A program made the position numbers and the translations under genes. From positions 1 to 48,986 of the forward strand of contig JAAYUE010000066.1 of the NCBI GenBank assembly GCA_012517905.1: DNA of 48,986 nucleotides, read 5' to 3'. The stretch comes from Clostridiales bacterium (lineage in GTDB: Bacteria > Bacillota > Clostridia > Christensenellales > CAG-138). A model generated the notes under the pieces. That model worked only from the letters and a program-made list of their open reading frames with translations. It made no database searches and was not told the origin of the DNA. Of this stretch, positions 27,572 through 35,936 are shown piece by piece; within the stretch, counting starts at the first letter, position 1; each line of letters begins with the position of its first letter.

Positions 27572-27752
27572 TTGTTTCCCCTCCATTTTATTTACTCTTC
27601 ACACAATTCGCCAGCAATCATATGCTCTTGAAAGTAAGCCGCGTATTGCCTGGTTTTCAAGCACCCCTGCATATCGTTTTACGGTTCCGTCGAATTGCTG
27701 CACCATCGTTTCCATTATCATATCACTAAAAACAATCCATGTAGACTGTTTG

Positions 27753-28163
27753 TTACCATAACTTCAGCCTGTAAAATTCATCGAATCCGCGAACGCCTGC
27801 AACCAACAGCATACCGTCTGCACGAAGTGCCATTACTTCGCCCAAACCCGATGCGACCGCAATAATATCTGCCCAGTTCGATATCTCGCTATGTGCACTG
27901 TTATCATAATCATAATCGTCAACGCAAGCATATAAAACAGTACCGTCCGCTTTCAATCCGACAATTTGCCAGTCTCCGGCAGAAATTGCGATGACCTGAT
28001 TCCAGTTATCAACGAATAAACCCGCGTACCAGCCATCTTGTTCAGTGCGCCACCCTTCCGGCATTGTTGTAACAACTGTTCCATCCGCTCTTAACCCACA
28101 GGTAAAATACTGCCCCGCAGACACTGCGACTAGAAAAGGAGTGCCCCATAACGCATTATGCAT
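27753..28163 (-). pseudogene. RCC1-like repeat protein remnant
   Basis: The 136 codons encode RCC1-like repeats: VAVSAGQYFTCGLRADGTVV, VIAISAGDWQIVGLKADGTV and IIAVASGLGEVMALRADGML. These are the characteristic I-A-x-S-A-G-x-x-H/W-x-x-G-L-x-x-D-G-T-V units. Intact proteins of this type have at least six or seven such units in a beta-propeller and usually an export signal. Here only about three remain, the frame is closed by a TAG 11 codons before the first ATG, and no ribosome binding site is seen. It is probably the 3' end of a lost gene. Confidence 0.6.
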
Positions 28164-28477
28164 GAACAGCTTGCTGGAAAACAGAGCGCCCGACTATCAC
28201 GCGTCAGCAAAAATATTCTTGTCGGCCTTTCGCCGGATCATTTCAGGCACAACCTGCTATGATTGTATACGCTGGAATTGCACATCGTCAACAAGGAGTT
28301 CCTCCTGTTTCAAAATATCCTCCGGAACCCTTGCGCTTTCTCATTCGCAGTCTTAATCATACATGAGCAGATGTTCGCGGCGGTCGGTATTTGTGCGATA
28401 TCCCTGCATTTTTCAATGGCGACTTTTGAGGCGAATCCCGGAAGGACCGGTTTTTTCTCTGGCGAACAACGAAGACA

Positions 28478-28530
28478 AAACAGAGCGCTGACGAATGAAC
28501 ACGATAAGTTCCGTCCGCACAGCGCTGTTT
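28478..28530 (-). terminator. Candidate terminator of the cytochrome operon
   Basis: The arms are 28478-28490 (AAACAGAGCGCTG) and 28520-28530 (CAGCGCTGTTT), with a 2-base bulge. Read on the minus strand the structure ends GCGCTCTGTTTTGTCTT. It lies about 100 bases past the last gene. The loop is long (29 bases), which weakens the call. Confidence 0.4.
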
Positions 28531-28564
28531 AGGACAATCAGATTTAAAGGGAAGGGAGGGTTAA

Positions 28565-28585
28565 GGCGTCTCAACGCCGTTTTTG
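28565..28585 (+). terminator. Small hairpin with T-run
   Basis: The arms GGCGT and ACGCC (28565-28578) are followed by GTTTTTG on the + strand. No + strand gene ends here now, so it may be left from a lost gene or serve as a backstop. Confidence 0.35.
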
Positions 28586-28626
28586 CTTATTTCTAAGCAG
28601 AAGCACGTCAAGTCAATTCATCCCTG

Positions 28627-29067
28627 CTATGGCTTGAGTACGACCACGGTGACTACATGCACGGAAATGGCAAAGAACAATAATACCGCGACCGAACGAT
28701 GCGCATACAGCCAGAACGCCGTTTTCTTATCCTTCTTCGACTTGCCGTAGATGCCGAGCGCGATCTGCGTCGTCAGCAGGCCGATCGCAATGACGCCGGA
28801 GATGAAAAAGCCCACATGGATGAGTTCCATCAAAAAGTGCAGCAGCATGATCGTGAGCAAAAACAACGGAACATACGTGTGGCTCTTTGTCACAGCGCGC
28901 ATGAATCCGGAAAACGCTTTGGGGGTTGGTGTCCCTTCCGGGAGCCTGACGATCCATTCCCTGTTGATCCGTTTGACAAAATAGTTCATGACCGACCACA
29001 GGTAGCCGGCGACAATGATCCATCCCAAGACAATTCCAAGCACATGCATCTGCTCTTCAATACTCAT
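28627..29067 (-). CDS. Four-helix membrane protein, possible b-type cytochrome
   Basis: About 146 residues with four hydrophobic helices. His residues lie near helix ends (KSHTYVPL, TIMLLHFLMELIHVGF, LYAHRSVAVLLF, ISVHVVTVV), a pattern that could bind haem b as in cytochrome b561-like or DUF420-like proteins. It is the last gene of the cytochrome oxidase/assembly operon. That suits a role in electron transfer or oxidase maturation, but I do not recognise the family with certainty. The ATG at 29067 has GAGGA 5 bases before it; a TTG at 29079 lies inside that site. Confidence 0.65.
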   Translation of the reverse strand: MSIEEQMHVLGIVLGWIIVAGYLWSVMNYFVKRINREWIVRLPEGTPTPKAFSGFMRAVTKSHTYVPLFLLTIMLLHFLMELIHVGFFISGVIAIGLLTTQIALGIYGKSKKDKKTAFWLYAHRSVAVLLFFAISVHVVTVVVLKP

Positions 29068-29094
29068 GTCGTTCCTCAATTCGCCCTTCGAAAG

Positions 29095-29925
29095 TTACGC
29101 ATAGGAGTGCAGCCCGCCAAACAGATAGTTTCCAAAGAAAGTAAAAATAACGGCAATAAACCCCACGATCAGCAGGATTGCGCTTTTTCTGCCCCGCCAG
29201 TTTTTCAATAGCCTCGTGTGCAGATATCCGGCATACAAAAGCCAGGTGACGAGGCTTGCCGTTTCTTTGGGGTCCCAGCTCCAAAAGGTTCCCCAGGCAA
29301 TATCCGCCCATATTGCGCCTAAAACGATGACCAGCGTCATAAACGGAAAGCCGATCACAACGGAATGATAACTGATGTCCTCGAGCTTGCTTAACGTCGG
29401 CAGCGCGTGGAACCGGTCATTTTTCTGAATGACATACAGGATCGACGCAATAAACCCTATTGTGAAGGCCCCGTAGGCAATGACGGCTGCGAACACATGA
29501 GCGGAGAGAAGCAGGCTGTTTTGCAGCGCCGGAACAAGCGGAGCAGCATCGGGCGAAAGCGTGCCGATATAGATCAAAAGACACCCGCTCAGAATGAACC
29601 CCGAAAGATGAATGACCAGATTTTTGTATCTCCAGGAAAAAACGATGCTCATCAGAAGGATTCCCCAGACAAACGCGGCCGAAAACTCATACATGCTCGT
29701 AAACGGTCCATGGCCGGTTCGAATGGTTCTTGCAATCAGGAAAGCGGTCATCAGCGCAATGCACAAAAGCGACAGCATCCGCGCCGCTTGTTCCGCCGTA
29801 CGGATCGCCTTAGGCGAATCCGTCCTGCGTTTGGATTTCGATATGAAAATGGCCGCGATCAAGGCCACGGCGGACAAAAGCAATGCGCATTCGCTCGCCA
29901 GAAACAGATCAGCTTCAATGCCCAA
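29095..29925 (-). CDS. ccsA: Cytochrome c assembly protein CcsA/ResC type
   Basis: The 276-residue polytopic protein carries the WWD haem-handling motif WGTFWSWDPKETASLVTW near residues 213-230, flanked by conserved His residues. With ResB it forms the System II cytochrome c synthase, which brings haem across the membrane and joins it to CxxCH motifs outside. The start overlaps the resB stop by 11 bases. Its presence next to an oxidase with three CxxCH motifs gives it a clear client. Confidence 0.9.
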   Translation of the reverse strand: MGIEADLFLASECALLLSAVALIAAIFISKSKRRTDSPKAIRTAEQAARMLSLLCIALMTAFLIARTIRTGHGPFTSMYEFSAAFVWGILLMSIVFSWRYKNLVIHLSGFILSGCLLIYIGTLSPDAAPLVPALQNSLLLSAHVFAAVIAYGAFTIGFIASILYVIQKNDRFHALPTLSKLEDISYHSVVIGFPFMTLVIVLGAIWADIAWGTFWSWDPKETASLVTWLLYAGYLHTRLLKNWRGRKSAILLIVGFIAVIFTFFGNYLFGGLHSYA

Positions 29926-31300
29926 CGTTGCTCTCCTCCGGCTCTTCCAAAAGCCCCAGCTCTTTCAACAGGATCCGCGCCTCGTTTTCGAGCCCAAGCG
30001 ATTTTTGCCCGTCTATCCGAAGCATAACCCGCGTTTCATGCTCTGAGATTGCGCTCGTTCTGATCCATATCCGCCTATAGGGGAAATAAAAGATCATACC
30101 CAGCCCAAGCAGGAACAGCCCGGCGGCAGTCCAGATGAATGGCCCGCCGGGGTCCTTCGATACCAGAAAGCCCGAATATTGCAGGCGTGAATATTGAATC
30201 TGCAGGTCCCCCAGCTGCTGCGGCGTATCGTGATCCAGCACCAGCCAACCGATGAAATTCAGATTTTCATCATAAAACTCGACGCCGATTTGATCCGTTC
30301 CGATATACGGGTCGGTTCCATTGACTGCGCTGCCCAGCAAAACGATATTGTAATCGTTCTGCGGGAGGCTGACCGCGCCCTTGGGGCGTATAAAATCGTC
30401 GTTCGTCTGGTACTCCGTCAGAGGGATACTTTGCTGGAACGCCACGTTTCCGTCTGCATCCAGCATCCGGAGCATGACCGCCTCGCCGAAAGACCCCTGA
30501 TGAAAGGACACTCCATGAACCGTCAACGGGTGATTGACCCTGACGATTCCGCTTTTTACTTCTTCGTTGTTCTGATAGATCGCAACATCGCTTCTATAGT
30601 CTTTCGGCGTGCCGTCTTCCCAGTACTCGTCGCTAAATGAATCCAGATAGACCGACAGTCCGGTTCCGTTGCCAACCGCTTTCGTCTCCCCCTCAACGAC
30701 CACGAACGAGCTGTTCCGAAAGCCGGACAAAGACCCGATCAGCACGCCGGTTAAAAGAAGGATCAAACTCAAATGGACAAAAAGCGTCGCCCATTTGGAA
30801 AGGCCCCGCTTTTCCCCGGCGAAATAAACCGCCCCGGGCGCTTCCTCCCGGATCGCCGAATAGTGGCGGTCGTCCAAGGCACGCTCCGCAGTTTCACACA
30901 GCCGCTTTTGCGCGGATGAGATATCGAAAGCAAAGACATACTTCCCTTGCCGATAGAAATCTTCATCCGATTTCACGCCGGTTTTCTTTGATTCGCGTTG
31001 TATCGAACGGATACGCGGGATGATGCAGGCAAGGATATTCAGTATCAGCAGGACCGTCGCGCAGATGAACCAGCCGGAACGGAAGACCTCGAATAGCCCC
31101 AGCGCTTCAAGCGTATAACAGCTGTCCCCCACCTGACGGTACGCTATGTTTTCCACCCACCAGGCATACCCGTCCGGCGTGGCGGAAAACTCCGCGGGTA
31201 TTTGCGGCAGCAAAATGCCAATCAGGCAGAGTACGGCAAGGATCAGGATGAGCGATACCGCCAGCCTGGTCGATTTCAACATTCTGAATATGCTTTTCAT
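29915..31300 (-). CDS. resB: Cytochrome c biogenesis protein ResB
   Basis: At 461 residues, the protein starts with the membrane helix LAVSLILILAVLCLIGILLP, typical of ResB/Ccs1. It has two more helices early, a large extracytoplasmic domain (about residues 190-380) and a last helix near 395-415 (FIWTAAGLFLLGLGMIFYFP). It partners CcsA in the System II haem lyase. The gene lies 37 bases after the lipoprotein gene and overlaps ccsA. Confidence 0.9.
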   Translation of the reverse strand: MKSIFRMLKSTRLAVSLILILAVLCLIGILLPQIPAEFSATPDGYAWWVENIAYRQVGDSCYTLEALGLFEVFRSGWFICATVLLILNILACIIPRIRSIQRESKKTGVKSDEDFYRQGKYVFAFDISSAQKRLCETAERALDDRHYSAIREEAPGAVYFAGEKRGLSKWATLFVHLSLILLLTGVLIGSLSGFRNSSFVVVEGETKAVGNGTGLSVYLDSFSDEYWEDGTPKDYRSDVAIYQNNEEVKSGIVRVNHPLTVHGVSFHQGSFGEAVMLRMLDADGNVAFQQSIPLTEYQTNDDFIRPKGAVSLPQNDYNIVLLGSAVNGTDPYIGTDQIGVEFYDENLNFIGWLVLDHDTPQQLGDLQIQYSRLQYSGFLVSKDPGGPFIWTAAGLFLLGLGMIFYFPYRRIWIRTSAISEHETRVMLRIDGQKSLGLENEARILLKELGLLEEPEESNVGH

Positions 31301-31337
31301 GGCAATCCGTTGTGTTTCTCAATCATGGACCCGTGCG

Positions 31338-32114
31338 TCAAGGCTTTACGTCAATCGTCACGGTAACAAAAACGGGCGTTTCCAGCGGCGTATCGTCATT
31401 GTTCACCAACTGCACCGAAAACGTATGGCTGCCTTCGGTGATTCCCTTCCATAGACGGCTTAAATCCGTTGAAACCATCGACGTGTCGGTCACGGCGGGG
31501 GCGCCCTGTTCTGTCGGCGGATCCTCGTCGATGTAATAGATCAGGTGCCCTTCCCCCGACCGGTTGACCACACCCATGTCTTTGCGGCTGACGATGAAAT
31601 TATTGACCCCGGCAACGAGCAGAATATTGCCCGGCGGAAGCGAATCGCCATCCGTCAGGTTCAGTATTTCCAGTTGCGGCGCCCCGTCCGGAGCACCGAC
31701 GAGTATCGTCGTGCTGTCGACGACAGGCGCCGGAAGCGGCGAATGGTCGTCATCGACCAGCTGAACAGAAAATTTATGCTCGCCCGGCGTAACGCCGGTC
31801 CAGGTATAGGATGTTTCTTTGGAGACCGCATACGTTCCGGCCTTGCTCAGCGCGGAGTGCGCATAATATACGGGGACCGACGTATCCATATAGTAGACGA
31901 TATATCCCTGCGCCGCGTTTCTCTCTCCGGTGTTAAACCCGGCCACATCCACCGATATCGTAACGTCCCCCGCGGTGGCTGCTGCGGGTTCAACGATTTT
32001 CGCGCTCGGCGATTCCGCAGCGAAACCGCAGGCCGCGCAGGACAGCAGCAGTACCAGCGACAATGCCGCGGCGCTCAATTTGATCCGTCTATTTCGTTTA
32101 CGATCGTTTTTCAT
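31338..32114 (-). CDS. Lipoprotein with two copies of a beta domain
   Basis: A 258-residue exported protein. The N-terminus is a lipoprotein-like signal (LVLLLSCAAC, Cys26 or Cys29). It then holds two similar domains of about 110 residues, each ending with the same motif: EHKFSVQLVDDDHSPLPAPV in the first and SHTFSVQLVNNDDTPLETPV in the second. Both also contain an IVYY/LIYY-[IM]D segment. The motif resembles the end of DUF4399-like domains, and the fold is probably an Ig-like sandwich. It is encoded inside the oxidase operon, so a copper or haem chaperone or an electron-transfer support role is possible. There are no Met/His copper clusters obvious enough to settle it. Confidence 0.7.
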   Translation of the reverse strand: MKNDRKRNRRIKLSAAALSLVLLLSCAACGFAAESPSAKIVEPAAATAGDVTISVDVAGFNTGERNAAQGYIVYYMDTSVPVYYAHSALSKAGTYAVSKETSYTWTGVTPGEHKFSVQLVDDDHSPLPAPVVDSTTILVGAPDGAPQLEILNLTDGDSLPPGNILLVAGVNNFIVSRKDMGVVNRSGEGHLIYYIDEDPPTEQGAPAVTDTSMVSTDLSRLWKGITEGSHTFSVQLVNNDDTPLETPVFVTVTIDVKP

Positions 32115-32121
32115 AACAACC

Positions 32122-32412
32122 TCAACCCAATATGTTTCTCAGTGCGGCAATCACCTTGAACTGCGACCAGTTGACGACTACGTAATATACGGTCCAAGAG
32201 AAGATCAAAGCAAAACTGACCCAGAGAAATGCGGTCATCCCGCCATGTCCTTCCTTGATCACGTTTGCATAACTCTCGGCGTGAGATTCGGTGTCGTCTA
32301 CGCTGTACGATTTTTTACCTCTCGCAAACAGCCAGATGAACAACGTTATCAACACGATACTGACAAGAAAAATCCAAAACGACGTCCAAAAGAACCCGGG
32401 CAGTTTAGCCAT
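32122..32412 (-). CDS. Small two-helix membrane protein of the oxidase operon
   Basis: The 96 residues hold two hydrophobic helices, about 8-30 (FWTSFWIFLVSIVLITLFIW) and 59-79. Between them is a polar loop with VDDTESHAESYANVIKEGHG. It is encoded between the CcoS gene and the lipoprotein gene, overlapping ccoS by 8 bases. The fused oxidase lacks the membrane helix that anchors CcoP in other bacteria, and this protein could supply it or act as a CcoH/CcoQ-like accessory. That is inferred from position only. Confidence 0.65.
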   Translation of the reverse strand: MAKLPGFFWTSFWIFLVSIVLITLFIWLFARGKKSYSVDDTESHAESYANVIKEGHGGMTAFLWVSFALIFSWTVYYVVVNWSQFKVIAALRNILG

Positions 32413-32584
32413 TGTTCCCCTCTCCCTTCTTCTCGTCCCGCGCGTCTTCCGCTTCGAATATGCGATATTTCGGCTCTTCTACGTTGCGAAACTGCCCGCT
32501 GACTAGGCCCCAGATAAACAGCCCCACAAATACCGCAAATATCCCGCCGCTGGTGATAATCAGAGCAATCGTACCTTCGTCCAT
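32405..32584 (-). CDS. ccoS: Cytochrome oxidase maturation protein CcoS
   Basis: The 59-codon gene has one N-terminal helix (IALIITSGGIFAVFVGLFIW), then WGLVSGQFRNVEEPKYRIFE. This matches the CcoS/FixS signature WAVxSGQFDDLExPAxRIL. CcoS is needed for insertion of cofactors into cbb3-type oxidases. It starts 5 bases after the oxidase gene's stop and overlaps the next gene start by 8 bases. Because of its length it is easily missed. Confidence 0.85.
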   Translation of the reverse strand: MDEGTIALIITSGGIFAVFVGLFIWGLVSGQFRNVEEPKYRIFEAEDARDEKKGEGNNG

Positions 32585-32588
32585 AGCA

Positions 32589-35432
32589 CTACTCCTTCAG
32601 GCCGCGGGCAAATGCGTCCGTATAAAGCGGCGCCCATTTGCTGTTGTAGTCGTCGGCCACAGAGAACCCCTGGATATAAAAGATTGCGTCGAATATCTCC
32701 TCGTCGCTCAGCGCCATACTCCAGGGCGGCATGTTTGTGGTTTCCACGCCATGTTGCACTTTCCAGACATATCGGCCGTAGTTCGTAAAGTCGGACCCGC
32801 TTTCCGTAAAGTTCGCCGGCACCGGCGTAATGTAACCGCCATCCGACCGGATCGACGCGGGGCCGTTGCCTTTTCCGTCCTGCCCATGACATACGACGCA
32901 GTACATATTATAGAGGTTCTGTCCGGCGATGAAGTCTTCCTGCGTTCCCGCGATCATCGGCGTGATATGCGTCTGGTCGTTGAACTGGTCGCCTTCCCCG
33001 TCGGATACGTCGCCAGAGACAGTGCGAAGCGACCCGTTGACAAAGCTCATCTCATAGGTGTTGATCTTGAAGATCGTATCGCTGTCGAGCGACCACCCCC
33101 ACGGCGGCATCGCGGTGCCTCCCACGCCCTCGCTCACTCTCCAGAAGTGATACGCATCCGCGGGCTCGGGGAAATTGGAGATCCGCTCGTTCAGGTTGGC
33201 CGGGTGCGCGAGCGTCTGGCGCGCATATGTCCCCTGTCCGTTGCCGGAGCAGCTATGGCACGGCAGGCATTTCTGCGTGAACAGCGCCTTGCCCTCTTCA
33301 TACAGCGCCGCCCACGCCTGCGCCTGCGCGTCCGTTCCGGTAAATTCCTGCGTGTTTGCGTCGTAGTTCGCGCTGACTTCCGCCATCAGCTGCAGATACG
33401 GGTTTTCAACGCTTCGATATTCCAGAGGCACGAGCGGCTGATACGAATTCGTCTCCAGATTGTTTCCGCCAAGGTTCTGAATATAATCCACAAGACCGCT
33501 CAGATCCTCCTGGGACAAAAACGCAAACGGCGGCATGATGGAGCTCGGCGAAACGGACCGCGGATCCGTATAGTGGTAAATATGCCATTCGGACGGCCGT
33601 TTTCCGCCGATCGCGCCAAGAGACGGGCCGGTTCGTTCGGTCCCCATAAAATTCGGGCTGGAATAGTAATAATCGCCCGGCTCGGAATTGTCCCCCATCG
33701 CCCAGTCGATCTCCCGGATGAACTGATTATGGCAATAGAAGCAACCGTTGGCCTTGTAGACGTCTTCCCCGTGCTGCTGAGACGCCGTCAGAACATGCGC
33801 CGCGCCGTCGTCGCTCGGTTCGTTCGCCGTAAACATATAGGGCATTGCGACGACCATAAACGTCATCACGGTAAATCCCGCAAGCCCGCCGGCAAAGATT
33901 ACGGGCAGGCTGATGCTTTTCTGACTTCTCCTCTGAAATTCCGAATGCGGTATGACATATTTTCCCTCTGGGTGCTCATAAAGCTCGGTTGGCAGCAAGT
34001 CCCTTCCTTTTTTAAACGTCATGAGCACGTTGATCGCAACCATATATGCCGCGACGACGACAAGCCCGCCGGTGATCGCCCGGACGATGTAAGGAATGCG
34101 AAGCGCCGGCAAGGTTTCGACCACATTGATGTGGCTCCACCAGTCGGCGTTTGCGATCAGGCCGGTGATGGTCATCGCAAGGAAAAACAGCACAAATCCG
34201 ATGGAAGCCGTCCACCAGCTCGTTTTCATCAGCTCTTTGCTGAAGATTCGAGATTTGCACAAATGCGGTACGATCCACAGCGCAAGCCCCGCGGCAATAA
34301 AGCCGAACCCTCCTAACAGGGCGAGATGCGCATGCCCCACCGTCCACTGTGAAAAATGCAGATACTCGTTTGCCAGACGAACCCCCTGCAACGATCCCTG
34401 AACCGACGCCAATACGTAATTGGCGAACCCAAAGAGCAGGAACATCAAAATCGGGTTTTTCAGCACCTTTGCGCCAGAGCCCCTCAGCGTCAGAACGATA
34501 TTGGTCGCAAACGCAAGCACGGGCACCAGCATGAGCACCGTCATGATCACGGCGATCGTCTTGACCCACTCCGGAATCGGAGCCTGCAGCAAATGATGCG
34601 CGCCGACGCCGGTATAAAAGAACGCGATGCTGAAAAAGCTGATCAGCGATAACAGATGGCTGTAGAGCGGCCGCTTGATGATGCGCGGGATCGCGTAGTA
34701 GAGCGCCGGAATCCCGAGCGTGGTAAACCAGAGGCCGAGCACGTTATGCCCGTAATACCAGTTGAACATGGCGTCCTGAATGCCGTTCAGCGCGCCTGTT
34801 GCGGGATGCCACATCACATTGCCGATGAAGTATACGACCGGGAACCACAGCATCGTTCCGGCATAATACCAGAGACTCACGTATAGTTTCTTTTCTTTGC
34901 GTTTCGCGATCGTCCCGATGACCACGATTGCCATCAACAGCAGCGTCGCCATAACGGCTACGTCGATCGCCCAAGGGAGTTCCGCATATTCCCTGCCCTG
35001 CGAGCCCCCAAGCAGAATCCAAATGATGCCGGAGAATACCGCCGCGTTCCAAAGAATCGGAATGGCAAGCGCAAGGCGCGGTTTAAATAAATGAACCGCG
35101 CACAGGCGCGGCACAATATAAAACATCGCTCCAAGTAAACCGGAAGAAATAAAACCGAAGAGCACGCCGTTTACGTGAGCCGGCCTTAACACGCCAAACG
35201 TCAGCCAGGATGCGCTCCCCAGAAAGGTGGGAAAGAAGAATTTAATCGCCAGCAGGAGGCCAAAGGTAGTAAAAACTGCGAACCAAAGGACGGCCAACAG
35301 GAACCATAGCTTGACTGCCCTGTCTCCTTCTTTGTGATCGATTTGCATTTCTTCATATAATTGGAACCTGCCGGATTGGGGATATCGATCTGCTTCGCTT
35401 TCCGCTTCTATTTGATACTCTTCTTCCATCAT
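32589..35432 (-). CDS. cbb3-type oxidase: CcoN, CcoO and two cytochrome c domains in one chain
   Basis: A single 947-residue protein. Residues about 40-475 are the 12-helix haem-copper subunit CcoN, with expected haem and copper ligands H86, H229, H279-H280, H367 and H369. The catalytic-type Y273 sits six residues before H279, as in cbb3 enzymes. A further helix (508-533) leads to a CcoO-like domain with CFYCH at 564-568, GTERTGPSLGAIGG and PSSIMPP. Two more cytochrome c domains follow, with CLPCH (722-726) and CVVCH (845-849), corresponding to the two haems of CcoP. The enzyme would reduce oxygen with electrons from c-type carriers and build a proton gradient. CcoN-CcoO fusions are known; three-way fusion is unusual as far as I know. 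TAGGAG precedes the ATG. Confidence 0.9.
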   Translation of the reverse strand: MMEEEYQIEAESEADRYPQSGRFQLYEEMQIDHKEGDRAVKLWFLLAVLWFAVFTTFGLLLAIKFFFPTFLGSASWLTFGVLRPAHVNGVLFGFISSGLLGAMFYIVPRLCAVHLFKPRLALAIPILWNAAVFSGIIWILLGGSQGREYAELPWAIDVAVMATLLLMAIVVIGTIAKRKEKKLYVSLWYYAGTMLWFPVVYFIGNVMWHPATGALNGIQDAMFNWYYGHNVLGLWFTTLGIPALYYAIPRIIKRPLYSHLLSLISFFSIAFFYTGVGAHHLLQAPIPEWVKTIAVIMTVLMLVPVLAFATNIVLTLRGSGAKVLKNPILMFLLFGFANYVLASVQGSLQGVRLANEYLHFSQWTVGHAHLALLGGFGFIAAGLALWIVPHLCKSRIFSKELMKTSWWTASIGFVLFFLAMTITGLIANADWWSHINVVETLPALRIPYIVRAITGGLVVVAAYMVAINVLMTFKKGRDLLPTELYEHPEGKYVIPHSEFQRRSQKSISLPVIFAGGLAGFTVMTFMVVAMPYMFTANEPSDDGAAHVLTASQQHGEDVYKANGCFYCHNQFIREIDWAMGDNSEPGDYYYSSPNFMGTERTGPSLGAIGGKRPSEWHIYHYTDPRSVSPSSIMPPFAFLSQEDLSGLVDYIQNLGGNNLETNSYQPLVPLEYRSVENPYLQLMAEVSANYDANTQEFTGTDAQAQAWAALYEEGKALFTQKCLPCHSCSGNGQGTYARQTLAHPANLNERISNFPEPADAYHFWRVSEGVGGTAMPPWGWSLDSDTIFKINTYEMSFVNGSLRTVSGDVSDGEGDQFNDQTHITPMIAGTQEDFIAGQNLYNMYCVVCHGQDGKGNGPASIRSDGGYITPVPANFTESGSDFTNYGRYVWKVQHGVETTNMPPWSMALSDEEIFDAIFYIQGFSVADDYNSKWAPLYTDAFARGLKE

Positions 35433-35936
35433 TTCGCGCTCCTAAAGTGTATTTGGTCTTTAGAACGGTAATATGCAACAATATTTTCCCACTTGTTTAT
35501 TATATATTATACCCGAAAAATTTAGCTGTCAAATTCATGCCAAAATATTTATATTGTTGAAGAGGTATGAGTATTTGTTCAGAAGACACACGAAGCAATA
35601 TCCTCTCGTGTGCCTTCATTAAACTTGATAAAATAACTCTTCACGCTCGGTCATGAGAACTGCTGACAAAGGAAATTCAATGGGTTTTATGCTCTCTTTG
35701 TTTTCGCCATTCAGTTATAGACGCTACCTTCGCTTCGGCAGACATCAAAATCAAAAATCACTCAAAAAAATCGGTGAAAAAACCATGTAGAGATCCGGCT
35801 GTCCTGCTCAGCCCTCTAAAGCATCCTGAGCAAAAAGCTGAACCCCTCATCTGCATGGGTAACCGTCAAATCCCGAGCCGGGCTTCAAGTCAATGCGCAT
35901 GCTTTGGGTGTTCGAAACAGCCGCGCGTGCAGCGGT
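35433..35936. other. Intergenic region with oxidase promoter
   Basis: It carries the promoter of the oxidase operon (35504-35532). A weak stem-loop at about 35580-35615 (GAAGACACACGA with TCGTGTGCCTTC) could end the MATE transcript, although no T-run follows. No gene is seen in the remainder. Confidence 0.6.
35504..35532 (-). promoter_or_regulatory. Promoter of the cytochrome oxidase operon
   Basis: On the minus strand a perfect -35 box TTGACA (35532-35527) is followed by overlapping -10 options: TATAAT (35511-35506, 15-base spacer) and TAATAT (35509-35504, 17-base spacer). The leader before the ATG at 35432 is about 65 bases. No FNR-type TTGAT-N4-ATCAA site is visible. Confidence 0.7.

Larger units (their letters stand above)
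28164..28626. other. Intergenic region with stem-loops and gene debris
   Basis: No intact gene is visible. The minus strand has a short open frame, about 60 codons from near 28460 to 28310, without known similarity. Stem-loops at 28478-28530 and 28565-28585 probably end the cytochrome operon. The string ACAGAGCGC occurs at 28181 and again at 28480. Confidence 0.5.

Noticed and set aside
27587..27752. Search for a riboswitch or small RNA ahead of the zinc-ribbon gene
   Set aside because: No strong stem-loop set or known aptamer core was visible.
32412..34316. A 634-codon + strand frame
   Set aside because: It lies antisense to the cbb3 oxidase gene and has no recognisable domain.
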